A stretch of 64,000 bases of DNA, from assembly GCF_037890675.1 (NCBI RefSeq), contig NZ_CP149574.1:2580874-2644873 (forward strand), read 5' to 3'. The position numbers and the translations under genes are program-made. The notes below the pieces were generated by a model. That model had not been told where the DNA came from. It made no database searches and was given only the letters and a program-made list of their open reading frames with translations. Source of the stretch: Methylovirgula sp. 4M-Z18. Its GTDB lineage: Bacteria; Pseudomonadota; Alphaproteobacteria; Rhizobiales; Beijerinckiaceae. Positions 1 through 8,800 of this stretch are shown here, piece after piece (position 1 is the stretch's first letter; the number at the start of each line of letters is the position of its first letter).

Positions 1-1323
1 AAGCAACCGCTCGCCATTCTTGCCCAAGATGCCGGCAATGGCCTGGTGATCGAAGGCAGCCGAATTGTCGAAGTGCTGGGGACCAACCAAGGACCGACAC
101 AGCCGGTCGATGCGACCTTCGATGCGTCGCGCCACGTGGTGCTGCCGGGTCTCGTCAACACCCATCACCACTTCTATCAAACGCTCACCCGCGCCCACCC
201 GAGTGCGATCAACAAGGAATTGTTTCCCTGGCTGCAGGCGCTCTATCCGATCTGGTCGCGGCTCGATCCGGATACGTTCCGCATCGCCGTGCGCCTTGCG
301 CTCGTGGAATTGCTGCTCTCCGGCTGCACGACGGCGGCGGACCATCATTATCTTTTCCCGGCCAGCCTCAAGGATGCGATCGACATCGAGGCGGATGAGG
401 CCAAGCGCCTCGGCCTGCGCATGACGATCTCGCGCGGCTCGATGAACCTGTCGCAAAAGGATGGCGGCCTGCCGCCCGATTCCGTCGTGCAGGATGCCGA
501 CACGATTCTCTCCGACAGCGAGCGCGTCCTCAACCTCTTCCACGACCGCTCGGAAGGCGCTTACACGCAAATCGCCCTCGCGCCGTGCTCCCCCTTCTCG
601 GTCGACAAGAAGCTGATGCAGGACAGTGCGGCCCTCGCAGCGCGTTTCGATGCGCCGCTGCACACCCATCTCGCCGAGACCGAAGACGAAGACCGCTTCT
701 GCGAAAGCGTCTATGGCTGCCGGCCGATCGAACTGCTCGAGGAAACCGGCTGGCTGCGCCCGCGCACCTGGCTCGCCCATGGCATTCATTTCACCGCCGA
801 CGATTGCACGAAACTCGGCCGCCACGGCGTCGGCGTGTGCCACTGTCCGACCTCGAATGCGGTGCTTGCGTCGGGCTTCTGCCGCACGCGCGAATTGGAA
901 CAGGCGGGCGCTCCGCTCGGCCTCGGCGTTGACGGATCCGCGTCGAACGATTCCTCCAACATGCTGGAGGCGCTGCGCCATGCGCTGATGCTCAACCGCC
1001 TGCACTACAAATCCGCGTCGGCGATCACCCATTTCGACGTGCTGCGCTGGGCGACGGAAGGCTCCGCGCGCTGCCTGGGGCGCAGCGACATCGGCCAAAT
1101 TGCACCCGGCAAACAGGCGGATCTCGCGCTCTTCACGCTGGATGAGTTGCGCTTCTCGGGCAGTCACGACCCGCTCGCCGCCCTCGTCCTGTGCGGTGCG
1201 CACCGGGCCGACCGCGTGATGGTCGGCGGCGACTGGCGCGTGGTGGACGGCATGCCGGTCGGGATCGATCTCGTCGCGCTGCGCGAAGCGCACACGAAGG
1301 CAGCGGAGAAGTTTAGGGATTAG
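1..1323 (+). CDS. 8-oxoguanine deaminase (amidohydrolase), 5' end cut by window edge
   Basis: This is a metal-dependent amidohydrolase that probably deaminates 8-oxoguanine to urate in the cytoplasm, feeding oxidised purine into the urate pathway. The reading frame is open from base 1, so the GTG at 46 is internal and only a few N-terminal residues are missing; 440 residues are visible. Metal and catalytic motifs of the family are present: an HxH in VNTHHHFYQT, THLAET, LAHGIHF and GVDGSASND. The protein is closest in overall pattern to the 8-oxoguanine deaminase/AtzB-like group; the substrate is inferred from that pattern and from guaD, xdh and allantoin genes next door. It converges on guaD with a hairpin between them. 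A hydroxytriazine-type aminohydrolase is the main alternative. Confidence 0.8.
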   Translation, partial: KQPLAILAQDAGNGLVIEGSRIVEVLGTNQGPTQPVDATFDASRHVVLPGLVNTHHHFYQTLTRAHPSAINKELFPWLQALYPIWSRLDPDTFRIAVRLALVELLLSGCTTAADHHYLFPASLKDAIDIEADEAKRLGLRMTISRGSMNLSQKDGGLPPDSVVQDADTILSDSERVLNLFHDRSEGAYTQIALAPCSPFSVDKKLMQDSAALAARFDAPLHTHLAETEDEDRFCESVYGCRPIELLEETGWLRPRTWLAHGIHFTADDCTKLGRHGVGVCHCPTSNAVLASGFCRTRELEQAGAPLGLGVDGSASNDSSNMLEALRHALMLNRLHYKSASAITHFDVLRWATEGSARCLGRSDIGQIAPGKQADLALFTLDELRFSGSHDPLAALVLCGAHRADRVMVGGDWRVVDGMPVGIDLVALREAHTKAAEKFRD

Positions 1324-1331
1324 TCTCTGAT

Positions 1332-1363
1332 CCCTTCTCCCGCGCTATTGCGTGGGAGAAGGG
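1332..1363. terminator. Hairpin between convergent genes; REP-like core
   Basis: A perfect 10-bp inverted repeat, CCCTTCTCCC and GGGAGAAGGG, is separated by 12 bases. It lies between the stop of the 8-oxoguanine deaminase gene and the stop of guaD, where a shared terminator is expected. There is no T-tract. The same core sequence recurs at 12041-12062 and 57954-58142, so it may be a dispersed repeat serving as terminator. Confidence 0.5.
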
Positions 1364-1370
1364 CGCGCTC

Positions 1371-2678
1371 TCAGACCTTGTTCCCCGCGACATAAGTCGC
1401 CTTCACATTCCGATCGTCGCCCATCATCATCAGGATGAACAGTTCTTCGGCTATGTCGCCGTGAACGCTTTCCATGCGGTGCTGCATCGCCGGCGTCGCG
1501 CGGGCATCGAGCACGACGATATCGGCCTCGCGGCCCGGCTCCAGCGTCCCGATCTTGTCGCCGAGCCCCAGCGTCAGTGCATTGCCGCGCGTCATCATGT
1601 GGAAGGCCGCCAGCGCCGGCCAGCTCTGCTGCTGCAATTGCAGAATCTTGTAGGCTTCCGCCGCGGTGCGCAGCATCGAATAGGACGTGCCGCCGCCGAC
1701 ATCGGTGGCGATGCTCACCTTGACCGGACGCGGACCATTCTTCAACCGCGCCATGTTGAACAGGCCCGACCCCAGGAACAGATTCGACGTCGGGCAGAAG
1801 GCCGCGATCGAGTTCGAGCCGCTCAGCGCCGCAACTTCCTCATCCTCCAGATGCACGCAATGGCCGAAGATCGATTTCGGCCCGAGAAGGCCGTAGTGCT
1901 CGTAAATCCCCGTATAGCTCGTCAGCTTCGGAAACAGGGTTTTCACATAGGCGATCTCGTTCACGTTCTCGCACAAATGGGTCTGCACATAGACGTCAGG
2001 GTGTTCGCGCACGAGCGCCTGCGCCATTTCCATTTGCGCTTCGGTCGACGTGATCGCAAAGCGCGGCGAAATCACATAATGCTGCCGGCCGCGCTTATCC
2101 CACTTCTGCAACAGCGCCTTTGATTGATCGTAGCCGCTTTGCGGCGTGTCGCGCAAAGCTTCCGGCGCGTTGCGGTCCATCATCACCTTGCCCGCGACCA
2201 TGCGCGTGCCGCGCCGCTCGCTCTCGGCGAAAAAGGCCTCGACGGATTCGGGATGCGCGGAACAATAGACGACCGCCGTCGTCGTGCCGTTGCGCAGCAA
2301 TTCGTCGAGAAAGAACTTCGCGCCCGCCGCCGCATGCACCGGGTCGCGGTATTTCTGCTCCTCGATGAATGTGTATTTCTGCAGCCATTCGAGCAATTGC
2401 GTGCCGTAGGAACCAATCACGCGAGTCTGCGGGAAATGGATATGCGTGTCGATGAATCCGGGCAGGATCAGCTCGTGCGGATAATGATCGACCGGCGCAC
2501 CGGCCGGCAGCGACGGCAGCAGCGTAGCGGCATCGCCGACATCGCTGATGCGGCCGTCGTTCACAACAACCAGCCCGTCCTCAAGATAGCGGTAGCAGGC
2601 GGCAAGCCCGACATCGTCAGGGTCCGCTGTGAATGTGAGCACCCGGCCGCGCAGGGCCTTTACTCGTCCGACCGCCAT
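1371..2678 (-). CDS. guaD: Guanine deaminase
   Basis: Cytoplasmic zinc amidohydrolase converting guanine to xanthine and ammonia, the entry step for guanine into the xanthine/urate route. The 435-residue product carries HxH in FIDTHIHFPQ, then VQTHLCEN, FGHCVHL and the Asp motif DVGGG, all typical of GuaD. An upstream in-frame start exists at 2774, but the ATG at 2678 is preceded by AGGAG at normal spacing and gives the usual family length. It is transcribed divergently from a LysR-type regulator that probably controls it. Family assignment is firm; regulation is inferred from position. Confidence 0.92.
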   Translation of the reverse strand: MAVGRVKALRGRVLTFTADPDDVGLAACYRYLEDGLVVVNDGRISDVGDAATLLPSLPAGAPVDHYPHELILPGFIDTHIHFPQTRVIGSYGTQLLEWLQKYTFIEEQKYRDPVHAAAGAKFFLDELLRNGTTTAVVYCSAHPESVEAFFAESERRGTRMVAGKVMMDRNAPEALRDTPQSGYDQSKALLQKWDKRGRQHYVISPRFAITSTEAQMEMAQALVREHPDVYVQTHLCENVNEIAYVKTLFPKLTSYTGIYEHYGLLGPKSIFGHCVHLEDEEVAALSGSNSIAAFCPTSNLFLGSGLFNMARLKNGPRPVKVSIATDVGGGTSYSMLRTAAEAYKILQLQQQSWPALAAFHMMTRGNALTLGLGDKIGTLEPGREADIVVLDARATPAMQHRMESVHGDIAEELFILMMMGDDRNVKATYVAGNKV

Positions 2679-2802
2679 GGTGAAAACTCCTGGAAACCGC
2701 TGCAGGCAAAACCTTGATTGTGTAGCACCGCAACTATCCCCTTGCACTCCCTGGAAAAAAAGAAGAAATTTCAAAAAAAATAAGAAAATCGGGAGCCGAT
2801 CG
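2679..2802. promoter_or_regulatory. Divergent promoter region guaD / lysR-type gene
   Basis: A 124-bp intergenic region separates the divergent starts of guaD and the LysR-type regulator. It is conspicuously A-rich next to the regulator (2755-2785). LysR proteins normally bind between themselves and a divergent target, so an operator is expected here. I could not pick a convincing T-N11-A palindrome or -35/-10 pair by eye. Confidence 0.45.
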
Positions 2803-3741
2803 ATGTCGCTGTTAGAAAATATTCAGGCCTTTGTCCGCACGATCGAACTGGGCTCGCTCTCCGCCGCCGGGCGGCAATTGCGCCAGTCTCCTGCGGTCAT
2901 GAGCCATCGTCTGCAGCAACTCGAAGCGCATCTGGGCGTCCGTCTCGTCAATCGCACCACGCGCCGCTTGCAATTGACCGAGCAGGGATTGGTGTTCTTC
3001 GAAAACGCGCGCGTCGTGCTGGAGACGTTGGAGCGCGCGGAATCGGTCGTGTCCGATGTCGGCGCCACGCCGCGCGGCAACCTCAAGGTCACGGCGCCGT
3101 TGGTCTTCGGCCGGTGCATGCTCGCGCCGCTCGTGCCAAGCTTCTTGGAAAAATATCCGCATGTCAGCATTCGCTTGCGGCTCTCGGACCATCTGTTGGA
3201 TCTGCTCAGCGAAGGCGTCGACATGGCCGTCCGCCTCGCGATCATGCCCGATTCGAGTCTGATCGCCCGCAAGATCGCCGATTGCCCGCGCGTGCTCTGC
3301 GCATCGCCGGAATATCTTGCAGCCCGTGGCACGCCGGAAACGCCGGAAGATCTGTTCGGCCACAATTGCCTGCTGCTGCGCTTTCCCGGCTCGCAACAAT
3401 TCCGCTGGACGATACAATCCGGCGACGGCCCGCTCACTTTGTCGGTCCAGGGCCGTGCCGATGCGGACGATGGCGACGTTCTCACGCAATGGGCGCTCGC
3501 GGGGCAAGGCATCGCGCTGAAGTCGGCGTTCGAAATCGCCGATGCATTGCGCGACGGGCGGCTGGTGCCAGTGCTGCCGCAATTCCCGCCCCTGCCCGCG
3601 ACACTGTCTGTCGTCTACCCGCACAAGCGTCTGATGCCGGCGCGCGTCAAACTCTTCGCCGATTTCCTTGTACAGGAAATCTCGCCTCTTATTCAGAAGG
3701 CGCATGAAGGGCTGGACCATGTCCTCAAACAGGCCGCCTAA
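2803..3741 (+). CDS. LysR-family transcriptional regulator
   Basis: A 312-residue DNA-binding regulator with an N-terminal winged helix-turn-helix (about residues 5-63, including the SLSAAGRQLRQSPAVMSHRL segment) and a C-terminal LysR substrate-binding domain (about 90-300). The ATG at 2803 follows GGGAG and gives the standard LysR length; the frame is open further upstream but would overlap guaD. Divergent placement beside guaD suggests it controls guanine or general purine catabolism; the effector is unknown. Its stop overlaps the stop of allA by four bases on the other strand. Confidence 0.88.
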   Translation: MSLLENIQAFVRTIELGSLSAAGRQLRQSPAVMSHRLQQLEAHLGVRLVNRTTRRLQLTEQGLVFFENARVVLETLERAESVVSDVGATPRGNLKVTAPLVFGRCMLAPLVPSFLEKYPHVSIRLRLSDHLLDLLSEGVDMAVRLAIMPDSSLIARKIADCPRVLCASPEYLAARGTPETPEDLFGHNCLLLRFPGSQQFRWTIQSGDGPLTLSVQGRADADDGDVLTQWALAGQGIALKSAFEIADALRDGRLVPVLPQFPPLPATLSVVYPHKRLMPARVKLFADFLVQEISPLIQKAHEGLDHVLKQAA

Positions 3742-4229
3742 GGCAGGCGGATGAGGTAAGGCTCGGGGAAGAAGAACTCTTCGAGATTGTTGCCCTCGCC
3801 GGCGCGGTCGACGACGAGGAAATCCTGCGGCGCGCTGAGCGGCGTGAGCACGCCGTGCCAGAGATTGCGCGGATAGTTCACGCCTTGCCACGGTTGAGTG
3901 AGGAACACCTGCGGCTCGCCCGGCCGCCCGCCCGCGTCCGGCGCGACGACGACCAGAAACGGCTGTGCCGACAGCGGAAAAAACGCCTGGCTGCCGAGCG
4001 GATGCCGCTCCACCATTTCGAGCTTGAGCGGCAGCGCATAGGGCGTGCCCTTGAAGATGTTGATGATGACATGGCCGCCAGGCCCCACCGCCTCCGACCG
4101 CGCGAGCGCGTGATAGCGCTCGGTGCGGCCGTTGTTGATCGGATAGTGCCGCGCGCCATCGGTTTCGATGACTTCTCCGAAGGCGGCAAAGGCCGCGCGC
4201 GTCAGAGGGCGAACGATCAATTCGCGCAT
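3738..4229 (-). CDS. allA: Ureidoglycolate lyase
   Basis: Releases urea from ureidoglycolate to give glyoxylate, linking purine nitrogen release to the glyoxylate carboligase operon downstream in the window. The 163-residue product has the AllA length and pattern, with an NNGRTERYHALA segment near residue 33 and the LWHGVL stretch near the C-terminus. It starts at ATG 4229, two bases after the allE stop, so translation is probably coupled. It is the last gene of a minus-strand operon allantoinase/OHCU decarboxylase - allE - allA. The longer frame running to 4688 is not used because it lies inside allE. Confidence 0.88.
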   Translation of the reverse strand: MRELIVRPLTRAAFAAFGEVIETDGARHYPINNGRTERYHALARSEAVGPGGHVIINIFKGTPYALPLKLEMVERHPLGSQAFFPLSAQPFLVVVAPDAGGRPGEPQVFLTQPWQGVNYPRNLWHGVLTPLSAPQDFLVVDRAGEGNNLEEFFFPEPYLIRLP

Positions 4230-4231
4230 GC

Positions 4232-5065
4232 TCAGATCGCCCTGCGCAGCTTCATGTGCCGGTTGACATCCTTGTACAGGAGATAGCGGAAGTTGCTCGG
4301 GCCGCCGGCGTAGCACGCTTGCGGGCAGAAGGCGCGCAGCCACATGAAATCGCCGGCCTCGACCTCGACCCAATCCTGGTTGAGGCGGTAGACCGCCTTG
4401 CCCTCCAGCACATAGAGCCCGTGCTCCATGACATGGGTTTCGGCAAAGGGGATCACCGCGCCGGGTTGCAGCGTGACGATGGTGACATGCATGTCGTGCC
4501 GCAGATCGGCCGGATCGACAAAGCGGGTGGTCGCCCATTTGCCGTCGGTCTCCGGCATCGGGCTCGGCGCAATCTCGCGCTCGTTGGCGAAGATCGGGTC
4601 GGGCAGCGGAAGACCCTCGACGCGCTCGTAGGCCTTGCGGACCCAGTGGAAGCGGGTCATCGTGCCGGTTGGGTTGCGCACGCGCCATTGGCTTCCCGGC
4701 GGCAGATAGGCATAACCGCCGGGGACGAGGACATGGGTCTGGCCGTCGAGCGTGACCGCAAGTTCGCCTTCGACGACGAACAGAACCCCTTGCGCCTCCG
4801 GATCGAGTTCCGGCTTGTCGCTGCCGCCGCCAGGCGCCACCTCGACGATATATTGCGAGAAGGTCTCGGCGAAACCGGACAGCGGGCGGGCGATCACCCA
4901 GAGCCGCGTCTGGTCCCAGAACGGCAGGAAGCTGGTGACGATATCGCTGTAGACGCCCTTCGGGATGACGGCATAGGCCTCGGTGAACACGGCCCGGCCG
5001 GTGAGCAATTGGGTCTGCGGCGGCAGGCCGCCGGTGGGCGCGTAATAGGATGCCTCTTTCATCAA
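4232..5065 (-). CDS. allE: (S)-ureidoglycine aminohydrolase (bicupin)
   Basis: Converts ureidoglycine to ureidoglycolate with release of ammonia. The 277-residue bicupin has two cupin halves (about residues 60-140 and 185-265); the second holds the GAVIPFAETHVMEHGLYVLEG stretch with the metal-binding Glu/His residues of the family. Either of two adjacent ATGs (5065 or 5062) can start the gene. It lies between the allantoinase fusion and allA in one operon. An allantoate amidohydrolase producing ureidoglycine is required upstream of this step and is not in the window. Confidence 0.88.
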   Translation of the reverse strand: MMKEASYYAPTGGLPPQTQLLTGRAVFTEAYAVIPKGVYSDIVTSFLPFWDQTRLWVIARPLSGFAETFSQYIVEVAPGGGSDKPELDPEAQGVLFVVEGELAVTLDGQTHVLVPGGYAYLPPGSQWRVRNPTGTMTRFHWVRKAYERVEGLPLPDPIFANEREIAPSPMPETDGKWATTRFVDPADLRHDMHVTIVTLQPGAVIPFAETHVMEHGLYVLEGKAVYRLNQDWVEVEAGDFMWLRAFCPQACYAGGPSNFRYLLYKDVNRHMKLRRAI

Positions 5066-5128
5066 ATCCTCTCCCAGAGCCCGCTAACGAGCCTTTTTAT
5101 CTAAGCGACCATGCAAAATTCAGATCCG

Positions 5129-6553
5129 TCACGGAAGACGGTCCTGCAGGCGCAGAAGCGCGATCCGATCGATCTGCTGCAGCGAAGTTTCGAATTCCGT
5201 CGCTTTGTCGGACGCAAGCCGCTGCATGAAGGCGTCGAGAATCTCCTGCGTGCTGCGCCCCTTGACCGCGATGATGAAGGGGAAGCCGAACCGGGCAACA
5301 TAGGCGTCGTTCAATTCGGTGAATCGCACCTTTTGCTCGAGCGTCAATTGGTCGAGTCCGGCGGAAGCCTGTTCGCGCGCCGAATCAGGCGTGAGCATTT
5401 TCGCCTGCGCCAATTTGCCGGCGAGATCCGGGTGCGCTTTGATCAGCGCCAGCTTCGCCTCGTCGGACATCGCGCGCATGGCGGCGCTCATCTTGGCGTG
5501 CAGGCCCGTGGCCGTGTCCTCGTTTGCCGTTAATCCCGCCCGGTGTGCAGCCTCGGCGATCTGCGGCGTATGTTCGTAGACGTCGCCGAAGACTTCCGTA
5601 AACAGCGCGCGCGGCATATGGCTCGGCCGATAGCCGCCTCGCGGCGGATGCCGCTTGATCCAGTGCCTGGCGATATCGATCCGGCGCGCGACCCAGACGC
5701 CGTCGTGCGACGTCACATAATCGAGGAACCGGGCGAGCGCCAAGGCCCGGCCGGGACGGCCGACCAGGCGGCAATGTAGGCCGATCGACAGCATCTTCGG
5801 CGCAACCGCGCCCTCGGCATAAAGCAGGTCGAAGGAATCCTTGAGATAGGTGAAAAACTGTTCGCCGGTGTTGAAGCCTTGCGGGGTCGCAAAGCGCATG
5901 TCGTTGGCGTCGAGTGTGTAGGGTACAATCAGATGCGGCCCATGCGGCCCCTCGATCCAATAGGGGAATTCGTCGGCATAAGCGTCGGCCGAATAGAGGA
6001 AACCCTGATCCTCCAAGGTCAGCGGCAACGTGTGCACCGAGGCCCGCCCCTGATAAAAACCGAGCGGCCGCCCGCCGGTGAGTTCGCGCTGGATGCGGAT
6101 CGCCTCGTCAATGTGCCGGCGCTCCTCGTCGGCGGTGAAATCCTTGTACTCGATCCATTTGTAGCCGTGCGTGGCGATTTCCCAATCCGCCGCCAGCATC
6201 GCCTTGACGGCTTCGGGATTGCGCTCCATCGCGGTGGCGACGCCGAACACCGTGACCGGCAATTTGCGGGCGGTGAACATCCGGTACAACCGCCAGAATC
6301 CGGCCCGCGAGCCGTATTCGTAGATCGATTCCATGTTCATGTGCCGCTGCCCCGGCCAGGCCTGGGCGCCAACGATCTCGGACAGGAAAGCCTCGGAAGC
6401 CACGTCGCCGTGCAGGATGCAGTTTTCGCCGCCCTCCTCGTAATTGATCACGAATTGCAGGCAGATTTTGGCGCCGCCGGGCCATTGCGCCGCAGGCGGC
6501 GTCGGGCCGTAGCCGATCAGATCGCGGGGATAGGGGAGCGAGTCAGCCGTCAT
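5129..6553 (-). CDS. Bifunctional allantoinase (PuuE type) / OHCU decarboxylase (UraD)
   Basis: A 474-residue fusion of two purine-pathway enzymes. Residues about 1-300 are a cofactor-independent allantoinase of the PuuE polysaccharide-deacetylase (NodB) fold, with the GFYQGRAS, SADAYADEFPY and GLHCRLVGRPGR segments of that family. Residues about 310-470 are OHCU decarboxylase, with the family HPDLAGK motif and the FGFPFIIA stretch. The second domain makes S-allantoin from OHCU and the first opens allantoin to allantoate, so consecutive reactions sit on one chain. Such fusions are known in alphaproteobacteria. The gene heads the operon with allE and allA and is divergent from uraH. Confidence 0.9.
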   Translation of the reverse strand: MTADSLPYPRDLIGYGPTPPAAQWPGGAKICLQFVINYEEGGENCILHGDVASEAFLSEIVGAQAWPGQRHMNMESIYEYGSRAGFWRLYRMFTARKLPVTVFGVATAMERNPEAVKAMLAADWEIATHGYKWIEYKDFTADEERRHIDEAIRIQRELTGGRPLGFYQGRASVHTLPLTLEDQGFLYSADAYADEFPYWIEGPHGPHLIVPYTLDANDMRFATPQGFNTGEQFFTYLKDSFDLLYAEGAVAPKMLSIGLHCRLVGRPGRALALARFLDYVTSHDGVWVARRIDIARHWIKRHPPRGGYRPSHMPRALFTEVFGDVYEHTPQIAEAAHRAGLTANEDTATGLHAKMSAAMRAMSDEAKLALIKAHPDLAGKLAQAKMLTPDSAREQASAGLDQLTLEQKVRFTELNDAYVARFGFPFIIAVKGRSTQEILDAFMQRLASDKATEFETSLQQIDRIALLRLQDRLP

Positions 6554-6922
6554 GACAGTTCAGATCCAGTCCAATGCAAGAGCGAGCCTAGCCTGTTTTT
6601 GCCGCAGATATTGTCTCGTTTTTTTTGAAACTACTTCTCCCAAGACGCAACTTATCACCCCATCTTGATTGTGATGTCTTGTCGTCGTGGCCAGGGCAAG
6701 CGAACGGCTCTTCGCAGGAGCGCAAGAAATTTGCAACCCGCCACATTTTGGAGGCCTTTCGAAGGAAGTGGACAGGCGCCAGGGGAAGAAGCCAGAAGTG
6801 CCGCCCGATTATGCCAGGTTCGGCTGACGAACCCATAGATCTGCGAAGCGGAATGCGCCAGATTGAAAACTGGTACATGCTCCGGCCAGAGGTGGCTGGA
6901 GCATGTCATTCGGAGGGAAAGA
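6554..6922. promoter_or_regulatory. Divergent intergenic region, allantoinase fusion / uraH
   Basis: 369 bp with no gene that I can support. It is AT-rich at 6590-6680, including a run of eight T at 6609-6618, and probably carries the divergent promoters for the allantoin operon (minus) and the uraH-xdhABC operon (plus). The only well-defined site is the GGAGG ribosome-binding site at 6912-6916 before uraH. Confidence 0.4.
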
Positions 6923-7300
6923 ATGACAAAAGGTCACTCCGGCACGGGCGGACGGCTGACGACCCACGTGCTTGACACGGCGACGGGCAATCCGGCCGCC
7001 AAACTGCGAATCGACCTGTTCCGCTTGAACGGCGACGGGCGCGAACTTCTGACCACCATCGCCACCAATGACGACGGACGCAGCGACGGGCCTTTGTTGG
7101 CGGGCGCTGCACTCGAACCTGGACGCTACGAACTCCTCTTCCATGCCGGCGACTATTTGCGCGCCACCGGCGTCAAGCTGCCGGATCCGGCCTTCCTCGA
7201 CGAGATCCCGATACGCTTTGGCATCGCGGACGCGAATCGGCATTATCATGTGCCGTTGCTCATTTCGCCCTATTCCTATGCCACATATCGCGGGAGCTGA
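6923..7300 (+). CDS. uraH: 5-hydroxyisourate hydrolase (transthyretin-like)
   Basis: Hydrolyses 5-hydroxyisourate to OHCU, the substrate of the UraD domain encoded divergently next door. The 125-residue product has the family's [12 protein letters not shown] start, HYHVPLL with its catalytic His, and the hallmark C-terminal YRGS. ATG 6923 is preceded by GGAGG; the longer frame from 6863 would add residues before the conserved N-terminus. It is the first gene of an operon with xdhA, xdhB and xdhC. The enzyme producing its substrate (urate oxidase) is not in the window. Confidence 0.93.
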   Translation: MTKGHSGTGGRLTTHVLDTATGNPAAKLRIDLFRLNGDGRELLTTIATNDDGRSDGPLLAGAALEPGRYELLFHAGDYLRATGVKLPDPAFLDEIPIRFGIADANRHYHVPLLISPYSYATYRGS

Positions 7301-7336
7301 GCGGCTCGCCCGCTCGCCTCGACGGAGACTTTCTTG

Positions 7337-8800
7337 ATGCGCTCCAAAGTCCGATTTTTACTCGGCAACCACGAAATCTGCGAGATCGACCAGCTCGATC
7401 CGACCCAGACGGTCTTGGACTGGCTGCGGCTGCATAAGCGTCGTACCGGCACCAAGGAAGGCTGCAACGAAGGCGATTGCGGTGCCTGCACCATCGTCAT
7501 CGCCAGCCTGAAGGACGGCCAGCTCAGCTATCGCGCCGCCAATTCGTGCATTCAGTTCGTCGGCACGTTGGACGGCTGCCAATTGCTCACGGTCGAAGAC
7601 TTGAAGCAGGACGGCCGCCTGCACCTCGTGCAGCAGGCGATGGTCGATTGCCACGGCTCGCAATGCGGGTTCTGCACGCCGGGTTTCGTCATGTCGCTCT
7701 ACGCGATGACGAAGCAATATCCGACGCAGCCGACAGAAGTCCAAATCGACGAAATTCTCGCCGGCAATCTGTGCCGCTGCACCGGCTACGCGCCGATCGT
7801 CCGCGCCGTCCACCAGATCTACGCAGCCGGACTGCCGGCCGACCCGGCGGCGGATAGGGTGCGCGAACAGCTCGCCGCCTGGCAGGACGAGACGACGCTC
7901 AAAATCGGCGATGGCGAGCGCACCTTCTATGCGCCCGCGACCGAAGACGATCTCGCGCGGGTGCTGCTCGATCAGCCGCAAGCCACGATCGTCGCCGGCA
8001 ATACGGATGTGGGCTTGTGGGTGACGAAGCAAATGCGCCGGCTCGACCCAGTCGTGTCGATCGGCCGCGTCCAGAGCTTGAAGACGATTCACGAGACGGC
8101 GACGACTTTGGAGATCGGGGCCGGCGTCACCTATAGCGATGGCACCGCACGCATTGCCGCGTTCTATCCGGATTTCGGCGACATGCTGCGCCGGCTCGGG
8201 TCGACCCAGATCCGCAACGCCGGCACGATCGGCGGCAACATTGCCAACGGCTCGCCGATCGGCGATGCGACGCCGGCGATCATCGCCATGGGCGCGACCT
8301 TGCACCTGCGCCGCGGCGATCAGCGCCGCGCGATGCCGATCGAAGATTATTTCATCGCCTATGGCAAGCAGGATCGGCAGCAGAGCGAATTCGTGGAGCG
8401 CATCAGCATCCCGAAGCCGCAGAGCAATCTGCACTACCGCGTGTACAAGATCTCCAAGCGTTTCGACCAGGATATTTCCGCCGTGCTCGGCGCCTTTGCC
8501 CTGACCCTCGACGACGGCAAGATCAACGAGGCGCGGATCGCCTTTGGCGGCATGGCGGCGACGCCGAAACGCGCGAGCCGGACCGAGGCCGTCCTGCGTG
8601 GCCGCGTATGGGATGAAGAAGCGGTCACCGCGGCGATAGCGGCGATCGCCGAGGACTTCACGCCGATCAGCGACATGCGCGCCAGCGCCGCTTACCGGCT
8701 CAAGGTCGCGCAGAATTTGCTGCGCCGCCTCTATGTCGAAACCAATGGGTCCGGCGCGGAAACCCGCCTCGCAGGTCAGGAGATTCTGGTCCATGCATAA
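7337..8800 (+). CDS. xdhA: Xanthine dehydrogenase small subunit (FeS/FAD)
   Basis: Electron-transfer subunit of xanthine dehydrogenase, which oxidises hypoxanthine and xanthine to urate. The 487-residue protein has an N-terminal plant-type [2Fe-2S] domain (Cys43, Cys48, Cys51, Cys71), a second [2Fe-2S] domain with GSQCGFCTPG and GNLCRCTGY, then an FAD-binding domain with VAGNTDVGLW and GGNIANGSPIGD, and a C-terminal CO-dehydrogenase-flavoprotein domain. The ATG at 7337, with GGAG about nine bases upstream, is preferred over the TTG directly before it. Its 3' end overlaps the xdhB start. Confidence 0.93.
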   Translation: MRSKVRFLLGNHEICEIDQLDPTQTVLDWLRLHKRRTGTKEGCNEGDCGACTIVIASLKDGQLSYRAANSCIQFVGTLDGCQLLTVEDLKQDGRLHLVQQAMVDCHGSQCGFCTPGFVMSLYAMTKQYPTQPTEVQIDEILAGNLCRCTGYAPIVRAVHQIYAAGLPADPAADRVREQLAAWQDETTLKIGDGERTFYAPATEDDLARVLLDQPQATIVAGNTDVGLWVTKQMRRLDPVVSIGRVQSLKTIHETATTLEIGAGVTYSDGTARIAAFYPDFGDMLRRLGSTQIRNAGTIGGNIANGSPIGDATPAIIAMGATLHLRRGDQRRAMPIEDYFIAYGKQDRQQSEFVERISIPKPQSNLHYRVYKISKRFDQDISAVLGAFALTLDDGKINEARIAFGGMAATPKRASRTEAVLRGRVWDEEAVTAAIAAIAEDFTPISDMRASAAYRLKVAQNLLRRLYVETNGSGAETRLAGQEILVHA

